Source of the DNA: Methanobacteriota archaeon
GTDB lineage: Archaea; Thermoplasmatota; Thermoplasmata; RBG-16-68-12
DNA: 40,672 bases
NCBI GenBank assembly: GCA_005878385.1
Contig: VBMN01000074.1
Span: 1-40,672 of the forward strand
Direction of reading: 5' to 3'
Shown here in pieces: positions 23,327 through 31,552 of the stretch. The notes under the pieces are model-generated. The model saw only the letters and a list, made by a program, of their open reading frames with translations. It made no database searches and was not told where the DNA came from. The stretch's first letter is position 1. Each line of letters begins with the position of its first letter. The position numbers were made by a program, and so were the translations under genes.

Positions 23327-24388
23327 TCAGCTCTTTCGATGGCTCTCGGCGAGTTTCGCCTTGAGGGCCTGGATTGGTTTCAAGACGAGCGGGTCGACGC
23401 GGCGCAACGCGGCGAGATACAGGCTCACGTAGTCTCCGAGGAACAGGGTCCCGAGCATGCGGCTCACGAGGCTGGGCCCGTCATCCCGGATCTGCTCAAC
23501 CTTCGTCTTGCGGGACATGAGGCCCACGGTGATGTCGAGCTGACGGCGGATGTCCGGTGCCTCATCGCGGTCCCGGAGGAGGATCGCGCGATGGGCGCGT
23601 GCGCGAGAGTCCTCCATCCAGCCGACGAGTTCGTTGTGGTCCGCTTCGGGGAAGGTGGACGAAAACGCGAGGACCTTCGAGTTCTCGTTCAGCTGGGTCT
23701 GCCATCGCCGGGCGACCGCGACGAAGGGCGGGGCCGCATAGATGACGGGGACGACCGCTCGGATCCTCACGGCGAGGGCTTTCGCCCGGTTCGATCGGAC
23801 CCCGCTCTCGGGGCGCAGGCGGGTGCGGACGGCTTGCAAGTGCGCGATTGCTTCCTTGAGCTCGTCGTCCAACGCACCAACCGCCCATCCTCCGCCGATC
23901 CCTGCGAGGATTCCGAACAGATGGCCGAAGGCCCCGCGAGGGGGAAGGCCCGTCGGGACCGGGAGGACTCGCATGTCGTTGCCCCGGGCGAGATCGCGCA
24001 GGGTTCCCCCCGAGGTGACGGCGACGACGCGACAACCCAGCTTGATCCCCTGCGCCGTGGCGGCCAGGGTCTCTTCCGTATTGCCGGAATAGGAGACCGC
24101 CACGAGAAGATCTTCGGGTCGCGCGTACGCCGGTAGCCGGTAGTCCCGGACCACTTGGATGGGGATCCTCGTGCGATCCGCGAGCCACGCCGCGAATACG
24201 TCGCCGCCGATCGCCGAACCTCCCATCCCGACGATGAAAATCCGCTGTGCATCCCCGATCGGGACGGGCGCCGCGCTCCCGACCTTCATGCCGGTCGCCA
24301 GTTGCTCTGGAAGCGACGCGATGATGTCCCGCATCCCTCCGGGATCGATGGCCGCGACCGCGCGGGCCTCTAGCATCCGGAGCACCAT
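23327..24388 (-). CDS. Bifunctional phosphoglucose/phosphomannose isomerase
   Basis: 353 residues with two SIS domains. SIS 1: IFIVGMGGSAIGGDVFAAW, then VAVSYSGNTEETLAA, the phosphosugar-binding Ser/Thr loop, and VVAVTSGGTLRDLA. The KALAVRIRAVVPVIYAAPPFVAVARRWQTQLNENSK region with FPEADHNELVGW carries the conserved His/Glu of the PGI/PMI family. It interconverts fructose-6-P with glucose-6-P and mannose-6-P. Its stop codon is separated from the tRNA-Ser 3' end by one base, so convergent transcripts must overlap. Confidence 0.94.
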   Translation of the reverse strand: MVLRMLEARAVAAIDPGGMRDIIASLPEQLATGMKVGSAAPVPIGDAQRIFIVGMGGSAIGGDVFAAWLADRTRIPIQVVRDYRLPAYARPEDLLVAVSYSGNTEETLAATAQGIKLGCRVVAVTSGGTLRDLARGNDMRVLPVPTGLPPRGAFGHLFGILAGIGGGWAVGALDDELKEAIAHLQAVRTRLRPESGVRSNRAKALAVRIRAVVPVIYAAPPFVAVARRWQTQLNENSKVLAFSSTFPEADHNELVGWMEDSRARAHRAILLRDRDEAPDIRRQLDITVGLMSRKTKVEQIRDDGPSLVSRMLGTLFLGDYVSLYLAALRRVDPLVLKPIQALKAKLAESHRKS

Positions 24389-24458
24389 CCATGGGGACGA
24401 AATAAGGGCTCCGCTTCGCCCCGCTCATTACCAGCAAAATAGTTCTTACAAATATCTT

Positions 24459-24467
24459 GATATATTC
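24459..24467 (+). promoter_or_regulatory. TATA box of the riboflavin operon
   Basis: GATATATTC is centred 25 bp upstream of GTG 24487, supporting a leaderless ribB transcript. The AT-rich 24437-24467 stretch contrasts with the surrounding GC-rich DNA. No bacterial-type FMN riboswitch fold is apparent, and there is no room for one. Confidence 0.7.
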
Positions 24468-24486
24468 CGCCCGGGGTCGGAGAACC

Positions 24487-25182
24487 GTGGACTTCGAGCG
24501 CGCCATCACCGCTCTGCGCCGCGGGGAATTCGTCCTCGTTTACGATGGGGACGGCCGCGAGGCGGAGACGGATCTGACGATCGCGAGCGAGTTCGTCACG
24601 CCCGCCGGGATCCGGACCCTCCGCAAGGAGGCCGGGGGATTGATCTGCATGACCTTGTCAGGCGAAGTCCGGGCCCGGATTGGTCTTCCGTTCATGACCG
24701 ACGTCCTCCGTCGCGCCGGATCCGCCTATCCCGTCCTCGATGCGGTCTCCGCGGAGGACTTCAAGTACGATCGGCACAGCGCGTTCTCGATTGCGGTAAA
24801 CCACCGCGACACGTTCACGGGGGTGACCGACGTGGACCGCGCGAGGACGATCGCACGACTGGCGGCCATTGCGAAAGAAGCCGTGAAGCGCGAAAACGGA
24901 TGGGCCGCCCATGCGTTCGCGGAGGAATTCCGTTCCCCGGGCCATGTCCCGCTCCTGAACGCGGCGGAACCGATCCTCGATGACCGCCGCGGACACACGG
25001 AGCTCACGACGGCCCTCATGATCATGGCCGGACTCGCGCCCTCCGCGACCATCTGCGAGATGATGGCGGACGACGGACGAGCCCTCTCCAAGGAAGATGC
25101 AAAGGCATATGCTCGGGAGAGGAATCTCGTGTTCCTGGAAGGCCAGGACATCGTCCGAGCGTGGCGTTTGTGGTCCGTGTAA
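24487..25182 (+). CDS. ribB: 3,4-Dihydroxy-2-butanone 4-phosphate synthase
   Basis: 231 residues. It converts ribulose 5-phosphate to DHBP plus formate, feeding the riboflavin ring. Seen: the acidic loop VLVYDGDGREAETDL (usual DDExRExE motif, here modified), ASEFVTPAGI, the GLICMTL strand, YDRHSAFSIAVNHRDTFTG with the conserved Ser/Asn/His, RSPGHVPLL (the catalytic H) and GHTELTTALMIMAGL. GTG 24487 is favoured over the upstream TTG 24457 because the TATA box overlaps the latter. It is the first gene of a four-gene operon. Confidence 0.94.
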   Translation: MDFERAITALRRGEFVLVYDGDGREAETDLTIASEFVTPAGIRTLRKEAGGLICMTLSGEVRARIGLPFMTDVLRRAGSAYPVLDAVSAEDFKYDRHSAFSIAVNHRDTFTGVTDVDRARTIARLAAIAKEAVKRENGWAAHAFAEEFRSPGHVPLLNAAEPILDDRRGHTELTTALMIMAGLAPSATICEMMADDGRALSKEDAKAYARERNLVFLEGQDIVRAWRLWSV

Positions 25183-25673
25183 TGGCGACGGGGGTCTTCG
25201 ATCTCCTCCATCCCGGTCACCTCTATTTCATCCGCGAGGCGCGGAAGCTCGGCGACGAGCTGTGGGTGGTCGTGGCGCGCGACAGCACCGCGCGACGGTT
25301 CAAGCACGAGCCGATCACGCCGGAGGAATCGCGGATCCAGTTGGTGGGCGCGCTCAAGCCCGTCGACCGGGCGGTCTTGGGCCACGAGGGGAACATCTAC
25401 GACATCCTGGACGAGATCCGCCCCGACGTCATCGCCCTCGGCTTCGACCAGGTCCACGATGAGACTCGGATTCTGGAAGAGTGCCGGAAGCGCGGTCTCT
25501 CGACGAAGGTCGTCCGGCTCCCGAAGTTCGAAGGCGACCTGGACGGGACGCGAAAGATCGTGAGGAAGGTGGCGGAATGGCTCGCGCTCCAAGAGCGACT
25601 GTCCGGAGTCGAAGGCGGGAAGGTCGAACTGCCCGCGGATCCCCCCGCACGGCGTCGCAAGGGAAAGGCCTGA
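25170..25673 (+). CDS. ribL: FAD synthetase, archaeal RibL type (cytidylyltransferase fold)
   Basis: 167 residues from GTG 25170. The nucleotidyltransferase signature VMATGVFDLLHPGHLYFI contains the HxGH motif; VVVARD, then VGALKPVDRAVLG and IRPDVIALGFDQ follow as in archaeal FAD synthetases. These transfer AMP from ATP to FMN, and the operon context with riboflavin genes supports that over a glycerol-3-phosphate cytidylyltransferase. ATG 25182 would cut off the first beta-strand; GTG 25161 is also possible. The preferred start overlaps ribB by 13 bp. Confidence 0.88.
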   Translation: MVRVMATGVFDLLHPGHLYFIREARKLGDELWVVVARDSTARRFKHEPITPEESRIQLVGALKPVDRAVLGHEGNIYDILDEIRPDVIALGFDQVHDETRILEECRKRGLSTKVVRLPKFEGDLDGTRKIVRKVAEWLALQERLSGVEGGKVELPADPPARRRKGKA

Positions 25674-26143
25674 TGCGGATCGGGATCGTCGACACGTCCT
25701 TCTCCCGGTACGACATGGCATCGGCCGCCATCGACGAACTCCGGAAGCAAGGGGGCGGCTTCCTCGTCGAGCGATACACGGTCCCCGGAATCAAGGATCT
25801 CGCGGCGGGTGCGCGGATCCTCTTCGACCGGGGTTGCGACCTCGTCATGGCCCTGGGCATGGTCGGCCGGCAGCCCGTCGACAAAGATTGCGCGCTCGCG
25901 GCGGATTTCGGCTTGCAGGTCGTCCAGGCGAACCTGGGCCGGCACATCCTCGGCGTGATGGTGCACGAGGAAGAAGCGGCCGATGAGGTCCAGCTGGCCC
26001 GACTCTTCGACCGACGGACCCGGGAGCATGCGGTGAACGCGTACGACCTCCTGCTCCGCCCCGACGCGATCCGGGCCCGTGCGGGGACGGGGCAGCGGGA
26101 GGGCTTCTCCGATGCGGGCCCGCTCCGGGTGAACGACCGATGA
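25673..26143 (+). CDS. ribC: Riboflavin synthase, archaeal type
   Basis: 156 residues. Archaeal riboflavin synthase is unrelated to the bacterial trimer and resembles lumazine synthase. Seen: IGIVDTSFSRYDMASAAIDEL at the N-terminus, YTVPGIKDLAAGARILFDRGCDLVMALGMVGR (the VPGIKDLP-like and LGMxG motifs) and GRHILGVMVHEEEA. It dismutates two dimethyl-ribityllumazine molecules to riboflavin. Start overlaps the ribL stop (TGATG). It is homologous in fold to the following ribH. Confidence 0.93.
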   Translation: MRIGIVDTSFSRYDMASAAIDELRKQGGGFLVERYTVPGIKDLAAGARILFDRGCDLVMALGMVGRQPVDKDCALAADFGLQVVQANLGRHILGVMVHEEEAADEVQLARLFDRRTREHAVNAYDLLLRPDAIRARAGTGQREGFSDAGPLRVNDR

Positions 26144-26547
26144 GACTCGCAATCGTCGCCGCGGAATTCCATCGCGACGTGACGGACCGGATGGTGGAGA
26201 AGGCACTCGCCCGGGCCAAGGAGCGTGGCGTTCGCGTGACGTCGGTGGTCCGTGTGCCGGGCACATTCGAAATCCCTCTCGCCGTCGAGCGGCTCCTGGG
26301 CCGTCCGGACGTGGACGGGGCCGTGGCGATCGGCGCCGTGATCAAGGGGGAGACCCTCCATGACGAGGCCCTCATGGCCGTCGTGCCGCGGGCCCTCCTC
26401 GACGTCGGATTGCGGGCGGGCAAGCCGGTGGGCCTGGGCATCACGGGACCGGGGATGACCGACGAACAGGCGCTTGCACGCGTCGACAAGGGGGCCGACG
26501 CGGTCGATGCGGCGCTCGCTATGCACGAACTCCTCCGGGCGCTTTGA
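26140..26547 (+). CDS. ribH: 6,7-Dimethyl-8-ribityllumazine synthase
   Basis: 135 residues, joined to ribC by an ATGA overlap. It condenses DHBP with the pyrimidine to give lumazine. Seen: VAAEFHRDVTDRMVEKAL, RVPGTFEIPLAVERLL (substrate loop), AIGAVIKGETLHDEAL (phosphate-binding GxxIKGxT/E with catalytic His) and KPVGLGITGPGMTDEQALAR. It is the last gene of the riboflavin operon; the pyrimidine branch (RibA/ArfA-type GTP cyclohydrolase, reductase) must be encoded elsewhere. Confidence 0.94.
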   Translation: MRLAIVAAEFHRDVTDRMVEKALARAKERGVRVTSVVRVPGTFEIPLAVERLLGRPDVDGAVAIGAVIKGETLHDEALMAVVPRALLDVGLRAGKPVGLGITGPGMTDEQALARVDKGADAVDAALAMHELLRAL

Positions 26548-26575
26548 CGTGCCTCCTTGAGATTCGAAGCGGAAA

Positions 26576-26585
26576 GGTTTAATCC
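26576..26585 (+). promoter_or_regulatory. TATA box of the roadblock gene
   Basis: GGTTTAATCC, with predicted start near 26605 and a leader of about 20 nt to ATG 26624. Confidence 0.55.
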
Positions 26586-26623
26586 CGCGAGGCCTCCATC
26601 CGGGCCTTCCGAGGCCTTCGGCC

Positions 26624-26983
26624 ATGGTGGACGCAGCCGCGCTCGAATCGATCCTCAAGGAGATCGAGCAGAACGAGGGAGTGCACGAAGCGATGCTCGT
26701 GTCCCTCGCGGGCACCTACCTGGCGGGGAGCTTTCCGAAAGGGGTCCACGTGGACACGTTCGGATCGATGTTTGCGGTCCTGATCGGCTCGGCCGAGACC
26801 GTGACGTCGGAGGCGAGGGACGTCCTCGACAGCGTGATCATCCGCTCCAAGGCGAGCCAATACCTGATCATCCACGGTGGCCGGAAGGCCCTCCTGGTCA
26901 TGCGAATCGGGGTGGGGAACGACCCGCTCAAAGCGAAGCTCGCGGTCGAGAAATACATCCCTCGCATCGAGGAGCATTTGTAG
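26624..26983 (+). CDS. Roadblock/LC7 domain protein
   Basis: 119 residues with the alpha-beta-beta-alpha-beta-beta-beta-alpha pattern of the roadblock fold: helix LESILKEIEQNEGVHEAMLVS, strand TYLAGSF, GSMFAVLIGSAETVTSE helix, then YLIIHGGRKALLVMRIG and the terminal helix. Roadblock proteins commonly control small Ras/MglA-type GTPases, but no GTPase gene is adjacent. It ends 1 bp before the convergent PHP gene's stop. Confidence 0.82.
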   Translation: MVDAAALESILKEIEQNEGVHEAMLVSLAGTYLAGSFPKGVHVDTFGSMFAVLIGSAETVTSEARDVLDSVIIRSKASQYLIIHGGRKALLVMRIGVGNDPLKAKLAVEKYIPRIEEHL

Positions 26984-26984
26984 T

Positions 26985-27647
26985 CTAGATCCTCCGCATC
27001 CCGCGGACGATCCACTCTCCGACCGCCTTGGTCACGTATCGGACCGTCGCGCTCGCGCCTCGGTCTCGCCCTTGCGCCAATGTCTTTCCTTCGCCTAAGA
27101 TCTGGACCACGTCGTCCGGACGGAGCAAGCCCGCATCGATCACGGTTACCGCCCGGGCCACCTCGTCGAGGAAGTGGCTGTCGCTCCCGCCGGTTTGTCC
27201 GACGCCTCGCTCCCGGGCCAGGGCTTGGGCCCGCAAGTTCCCTCTCGCCAAGGTTCGGGCATTGAACGTCTCGTATGCGGCAAAGGGAGATTCTACCACC
27301 GCCGCTTCTCCGAGTCCCGACCAAAACCGGTAGGGATGAGCGGCGACGGCCACGCCACCAAGCGCCACGATCCGCTCCACCGTCTCCGTCACGGACATGT
27401 CTCGAGGGACGATCTGGCGGACGCCGTAGGCCAGCACGTGGCCGGACTTCGTGGAGACCTCGATGGCCGGAATCACGAGGAAATCGGACCCCGCGGCCTC
27501 TTCCGCCCTCGGGATGCCTCCGACCGCGTTGTGGTCGCTGATGGCCACGCCGGCCAGACCCGTGGCCTTGGCGCGGGCCACGAGCTCCGCCGGCACGACC
27601 CGCGAGTCCGGAGAGTACCGCGTATGGTTGTGCAGGTCCAATCGCAT
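26985..27647 (-). CDS. PHP-domain phosphoesterase (TrpH/YciV-like)
   Basis: 220 residues. The PHP metal site is visible: DLHNHTRYSPDS (HxH), ISDHNAVGG (DH), IPAIEVSTKSGHVLAYG (Glu and His), VAAHPYRFW (His) and GGSDSHFLDEV (final SDSH). Relatives hydrolyse nucleoside 3',5'-bisphosphates or RNA 5' ends; the substrate is not fixed by sequence. ATG 27647 begins the core and lies ~30 bp from the TATA box at 27674-27682; the longer frame to 27731 would start upstream of that box and adds a Ser-rich, non-conserved segment. Confidence 0.9.
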   Translation of the reverse strand: MRLDLHNHTRYSPDSRVVPAELVARAKATGLAGVAISDHNAVGGIPRAEEAAGSDFLVIPAIEVSTKSGHVLAYGVRQIVPRDMSVTETVERIVALGGVAVAAHPYRFWSGLGEAAVVESPFAAYETFNARTLARGNLRAQALARERGVGQTGGSDSHFLDEVARAVTVIDAGLLRPDDVVQILGEGKTLAQGRDRGASATVRYVTKAVGEWIVRGMRRI

Positions 27648-27673
27648 GGAGAAGTTCGCGGAACGGGCCGCCT

Positions 27674-27682
27674 CGCTTAAAG
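27674..27682. promoter_or_regulatory. TATA-like box between the PHP gene and the divergent hypothetical gene
   Basis: CGCTTAAAG (plus) or CTTTAAGCG (minus). Spacing to the PHP ATG 27647 fits a near-leaderless transcript. The core TTTAAA-like symmetry and resemblance to CGCTAAAG at 1228-1237 suggest it might also drive the plus-strand gene. Confidence 0.5.
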
Positions 27683-27757
27683 ACTTGGGAGACGGAATTC
27701 CCGACGAGGACTTATCCTCCGACGCGGTCATTGGGAAGCGTGACGGTCGACTTGCGA

Positions 27758-28171
27758 ATGGGGTTCGTTCGAGACCGCATTCAGGTGGGGCCGAGCGAGT
27801 ATGTGGTACGACGCGGTCGGCAGGGCTGGCGGCATGTCGTCGATCCGCGGGGAAATGGCGGGAGGGTTCGCTACGACAGTTGGCGTGACCGGATCTTCAT
27901 CGAATCCCCGGTCGGGTCCCTTCAGATCCGGTTTCGGTGGCGGAATACGACCTTTCTCTGGCGAGGTCGCAGGTATCGGATCACGCCGATGATCTGGAGT
28001 CGCATCACGATCTTCGACGGGGATCGCCCCGTCGTGGACGCGCGATTGACATGGAGTGGCGTCCACCTTGAGTGCCTCGGTCCCGACTTTCAACCGATTG
28101 AGCGCGAACTCGCGATTGGGCTCGGCCAACGTGCTGTCGCGCTCACGATGGCCATGGCATCGGTCGGCTAG
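27758..28171 (+). CDS. Hypothetical basic beta-rich protein
   Basis: 137 residues from ATG 27758; GTG 27740 and TTG 27731 are alternative in-frame starts. No family is recognised. The sequence is strongly basic and predicted beta-rich, with alternating hydrophobic strands such as RIQVGPSEYVVRR, RIFIESPVGSLQIRFRW and TTFLWRGRRYRITPM, ending in a helix (ERELAIGLGQRAVALTMAM). That pattern recalls beta-barrel lipid-scramblase-like or LURP-type folds, but this is only an impression. It converges on metG with a 4-bp gap. Confidence 0.65.
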   Translation: MGFVRDRIQVGPSEYVVRRGRQGWRHVVDPRGNGGRVRYDSWRDRIFIESPVGSLQIRFRWRNTTFLWRGRRYRITPMIWSRITIFDGDRPVVDARLTWSGVHLECLGPDFQPIERELAIGLGQRAVALTMAMASVG

Positions 28172-28175
28172 CGGA

Positions 28176-30308
28176 TCAGTGGACCCAGCTGCCTTCGTTC
28201 AGGTTCTTGTCCACGCGGACCGGGGTCCCCTCGACGGCCAGGGTGAGTTTCATCGCTCCATCGCGGCCGCGGAACTCGACCGTGCCGTCGGGGCCCACTT
28301 GGAACTTGTATTCTTGGAACTCGGAGAAGGGCAACGTCGGGGCCCCTTTGACGCCGAGGATCTGGGCGCCGACCGCGGCCTGTTCGGGCGGCATCAGGAG
28401 TCCAACGGTCGCCTGGTCCTCGGCCGCCAGCAGCATCCCGCGGCTCTCGACCCCCCGGAGCTTCGCCGGCTCCAGGTTGGCGAGGAGGGCGACCTTCCTC
28501 CCGCGCAGCTGGTCGATCGTGTAGTCCGTTCGAATGCCCGCGACGATCTGGCGGCGTTCGTCCCCCAGTTCTACCTGGAGGATGTACAGCTTGTCGGCGT
28601 TCGGATGCTCTTGCACATCCACGATCCGAGCCACCCGGACATCGAAGCGGTGGGTCGGGTCCGCGGCAGGTTCCTCGAGTTCGATCTTGGAGAAGAGCGG
28701 TTTGCCGACGCGAAGCCGCTGCCCTGCCGGCGCATCTTCCAAGGCGTCCTCCCACCGAGTCGCGTGGACGTCGGAATCGTATCCGAGGGCGTGCCACAAC
28801 CGCGAGGAACTGAAGGGCAGGAACGGGGCCATGAGGACGGCGAGGGCCCGGCTCACCCGCAGGGCGACATGGATCGCCGTGCCGCACGCGGCGCGGTCCG
28901 TCTTGATCAGATTCCAGGGCGCCTTCTGATCGACGTACTGGTTCCCGAGGCGGGCGAGTTGGATCGCCTCCTTCATCGCGTCCTTCAGATGCACGTACTC
29001 GAGATTATGACCGACTTTCTTCCATTGTTGCTCGATGGCGCGAATTATCGCCTTGTCCGATCGGTCGAGGAAGGCCGCGGGCGGAATCTCGTGGTTGAAG
29101 TTCTTGTCCGCGAACGTGAGGGCGCGATGGACGAAGTTCCCATAGACCGCGAGGAGTTCGCTGTTGTTCCGTCGCTCGAAGTCCTCCCATTCGAAGTCCG
29201 TGTCCTTCGTCTCCGGCATCGTCGCGATTCCGTAATACCGGATCTGGTCCGGGTCGAAACGTTCCAGGAGGTCGGGAAGCCAGACGCCCCTCCCTCTCCC
29301 CGCGCTCATCTTCTCGCCGGAGAAGTTCAGGAATTGGGTAGCGGGTACGTCGTACGGAAGGTCGAGTCCTTGGTCGTACCCGAGGAGAATCGCGGGCCAA
29401 ATGATGGTGTGGAACACGATGTTGTCTTTCCCGATGAAGTAGTAGTGGCGCGCCTCCGGATCGTACCAGAAGTCCTTCCATCCGTCGGGCTGATTGCGGC
29501 GGCGATACCATTCCTTCGTCGCGGTCAGGTAGCCCATCACGGCCTCGAACCAGACGTAGATGCGCTTGGATTCATATCCGGGGACCGGGACCTCGATGCC
29601 CCAGTCCAGGTCCCTCGTGATCGGTCGGTCCTTCAGGCCTTCGCGGAGCCAGCTGCGCATGAACGTGAGGACGTGGTGCCGCCAGTGTTCCTTGTCGTCC
29701 GCGGCCCATTTCGAGAGAGGTTTCTCGAAGGCGCTAAGGCGGAAGAAGAAATGCCTCGTCTCTTTCGGGATCGGCGTGGTCCCGTGGATCTTGCATTTCG
29801 GGTCCTTCAACTCGAAGGGATCCAAGATCCTCCCGCAGTTCTCGCACTGATCGCCTCGGGCTCTCGGAAAGCCGCAATGCGGACACGTCCCCTCCACGTA
29901 GCGGTCCGGGAGAAACCTCTGGTCCGTGGTGCAGAAGGGGGAGGTCATCGTCGCTTCGTAGACATGGCCCTTTTCCCGTAGGGAAAGGAAGATCTCTTGG
30001 ACCCACGCCTCGTGATGCGGATCCGCGGTGTTCCAGTACAGGTCGTAGCGGACGCCGAGTTGCTCGATGTTCTTCTCGTGCATCGCGTGGTAGCGCTCCG
30101 CGACGGCGCGCGGGGACACGCCTTCCCGATCCGCGAGGACCATCGTCGGCGTCCCGTGCATGTCGCTCCCGCCGACCATGAGGACCTGGTCTCCCTTCAT
30201 GCGGTGGTAGCGGGCGATGATGTCCGCGGGGATGAACGTCGAGATCGCATGTCCCAGGTGGCGCGGACCCGCCGCGTACGGCCATGCGACGCACACGAGG
30301 ATCTTCAT
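28176..30308 (-). CDS. metG: Methionyl-tRNA synthetase with C-terminal tRNA-binding domain
   Basis: 710 residues. It charges initiator and elongator tRNA-Met. Class I motifs are AAGPRHLGHA (HIGH) and FSGEKMSAGRGRG (KMSKS equivalent). The zinc-binding insert has CPHCG, CENCG and a final CKIHG in which one Cys is replaced by His. The anticodon-binding helical domain follows (FADKNFNHEIPP to NQYVDQKAPWNLIKTD). An EMAPII-like OB fold (FDVRVARIVDVQEHPNADKLYILQV) occupies ~570-665, and a further ~60-residue extension ends the protein. ATG 30308 lies 30 bp from a TATA box, so the upstream frame to 30335 is excluded. Confidence 0.97.
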   Translation of the reverse strand: MKILVCVAWPYAAGPRHLGHAISTFIPADIIARYHRMKGDQVLMVGGSDMHGTPTMVLADREGVSPRAVAERYHAMHEKNIEQLGVRYDLYWNTADPHHEAWVQEIFLSLREKGHVYEATMTSPFCTTDQRFLPDRYVEGTCPHCGFPRARGDQCENCGRILDPFELKDPKCKIHGTTPIPKETRHFFFRLSAFEKPLSKWAADDKEHWRHHVLTFMRSWLREGLKDRPITRDLDWGIEVPVPGYESKRIYVWFEAVMGYLTATKEWYRRRNQPDGWKDFWYDPEARHYYFIGKDNIVFHTIIWPAILLGYDQGLDLPYDVPATQFLNFSGEKMSAGRGRGVWLPDLLERFDPDQIRYYGIATMPETKDTDFEWEDFERRNNSELLAVYGNFVHRALTFADKNFNHEIPPAAFLDRSDKAIIRAIEQQWKKVGHNLEYVHLKDAMKEAIQLARLGNQYVDQKAPWNLIKTDRAACGTAIHVALRVSRALAVLMAPFLPFSSSRLWHALGYDSDVHATRWEDALEDAPAGQRLRVGKPLFSKIELEEPAADPTHRFDVRVARIVDVQEHPNADKLYILQVELGDERRQIVAGIRTDYTIDQLRGRKVALLANLEPAKLRGVESRGMLLAAEDQATVGLLMPPEQAAVGAQILGVKGAPTLPFSEFQEYKFQVGPDGTVEFRGRDGAMKLTLAVEGTPVRVDKNLNEGSWVH

Positions 30309-30333
30309 TCCGCCGGTCCAAGATGGGAGGTCC

Positions 30334-30342
30334 ACTTAAATC
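30334..30342 (-). promoter_or_regulatory. TATA box of metG
   Basis: GATTTAAGT on the minus strand, about 30 bp upstream of ATG 30308; transcription start is expected within 5 nt of the start codon. Confidence 0.65.
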
Positions 30343-30420
30343 ATTCGTGAGACCGGTCGGGCTCGGGAGGACGGGGGCGGACTCGCTCCTGATTATCACA
30401 CCCAACAAGTCGTAACAAAG

Positions 30421-31086
30421 ATGCTTTGGTCAAAAAGCACGATGCCCCGCCGTCCTATGGAGCGCGGTTCGACAATGATGCGTCCACGGTCGCGAGGGAG
30501 TGGTTCTCGCCGCGACGTCGACAGCATCATGAAGTCGCTCGGGACCCTGCCGAGGATCCTCTGTTGGAAATGCCGACAGCTCACGTCCTTCGATCTGGAC
30601 CGTTGCCAACATTGCGGCTCCGCCTTCGCGGGCGGCACGGGAGGCGCGTACCGTTCGGGGCGCATTCCGACGTCCGATTCGTTCACACGAGCGGAGAACG
30701 AGTCGGGGATCCGACCACGGTCCCTCCGTGAGATTGTCGAGGACCTCCAACATGTGCGCGATCTAGCCTATTCCCCCAGGGAGCCTCCCCAAGACGAGGA
30801 GGTCTCCCTTCTTCTCTATCAGTGTCCGTCCTGCAGTCGGTTCGTGTCGCAGGCGTCCGAAGATTGCGCCTGCGGCGTCCGATTTGCCCCCGCCTCCGAG
30901 GTGACGTTCCAATGCCCGGAGTGCGCCTCGAGCGTGCCATCCGGCGAGGACTGGTGCCCCGTGTGCCGGGTCGAATTCCGAGCCGCGAGTCTGCGGGACC
31001 ATCTGGTCTATTCGTGCCCGCGGTGCGGGACGCAGGTCGACTCCGAGGCGATCCGGTGCTCGTGCGGCGCGTGGTTCGAAGACTGA
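30421..31086 (+). CDS. Protein with four zinc ribbons, unknown function
   Basis: Up to 221 residues. Four Cys-pair modules are evenly repeated: CWKC...CQHC, CPSC...CAC, CPEC...CPVC and CPRC...CSC, each a candidate four-cysteine zinc ribbon. A charged, partly helical linker (RSLREIVEDLQHVRDLAYSPREPPQDEE) separates the first ribbon from the other three. The N-terminus is uncertain: ATGs at 30421, 30442, 30457, 30475 and 30529 are in frame, and the sequence before LGTLPRILCWKC is basic and low in complexity. TGATTATCA at 30388-30396 is a weak TATA candidate for a leaderless start at 30421. Such proteins are often nucleic-acid or protein scaffolds. Confidence 0.72.
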   Translation: MLWSKSTMPRRPMERGSTMMRPRSRGSGSRRDVDSIMKSLGTLPRILCWKCRQLTSFDLDRCQHCGSAFAGGTGGAYRSGRIPTSDSFTRAENESGIRPRSLREIVEDLQHVRDLAYSPREPPQDEEVSLLLYQCPSCSRFVSQASEDCACGVRFAPASEVTFQCPECASSVPSGEDWCPVCRVEFRAASLRDHLVYSCPRCGTQVDSEAIRCSCGAWFED

Positions 31087-31106
31087 CCCTGTCCAAGTAT
31101 CAGGGT
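31086..31106 (+). terminator. Hairpin after the zinc-ribbon gene
   Basis: ACCCTG (31086-31091) pairs with CAGGGT (31101-31106) around a 9-nt loop, immediately after the stop codon. Only a short T-run follows, so its terminator role is tentative. Confidence 0.35.
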
Positions 31107-31195
31107 TGAGAACTGTTGGAAAGATTCCTTATCTTGCCACCTCGTCGTTCCTTGGTCGACGGACCCACCCCCGCCGAAAGGAACCCTCACCCGAG

Positions 31196-31486
31196 ATGAA
31201 ACCGAAACGCCCACGGATCTCGAACCGGAAGACGTATTATCTGGTCCTCTGGTGGATGTCCCAGACGCCGTACGCGGCGATCTTCGAGAACGAAGTGGCG
31301 GCTGAGGCGGCGGCGAATGTCCGAAACGCCCTCATGGTGACGATCTCAGGTCGCGACGCTAAGGTGGATACCATTTTGGACTGGTACCGCCGGGACGAAT
31401 CGGGCCGACCGATGCCCGCGGAGTGGCGGGACCTCGTCGGTCAGATTCACGTGCCGTGGCTCGCGAAGCCCAAGGCCGCCGTCTGA
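31196..31486 (+). CDS. Hypothetical 96-residue protein
   Basis: Starts at ATG 31196 after a ~75-nt stretch with a weak TATA-like TTCCTTATC near 31123. No family is recognised. It has an N-terminal basic patch (KPKRPRISNRK), an aromatic strand YYLVLWWMSQTPYAAIF, an alanine-rich helix NEVAAEAAANVRNALMV, and a C-terminal WYRRDESGRPMPAEWRDLVGQIHVPW. It is likely a small soluble alpha/beta protein. Codon use is like that of its neighbours. Confidence 0.6.
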   Translation: MKPKRPRISNRKTYYLVLWWMSQTPYAAIFENEVAAEAAANVRNALMVTISGRDAKVDTILDWYRRDESGRPMPAEWRDLVGQIHVPWLAKPKAAV

Positions 31487-31552
31487 TCGCGCGATCCGAG
31501 GGACGCCCCAGCCGGCCCACCCGCCGACTCGGGCTAAGGATCCCGATGGGGA

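Noticed and set aside
24389-24486. Possible FMN riboswitch before ribB
   Set aside because: The TATA box is only 25 bp from the start codon, leaving no leader, and no multi-stem fold is present.
28056-29981. A 641-codon open frame on the plus strand
   Set aside because: It is entirely antisense to metG, whose protein has all MetRS motifs; the frame has no recognisable motif.
30401-30420. AAGTCGTAACAA resembling the universal site near the 3' end of 16S rRNA
   Set aside because: Only 12-13 bases match and no further rRNA sequence flanks it, so it is probably chance in an AT-richer promoter spacer.
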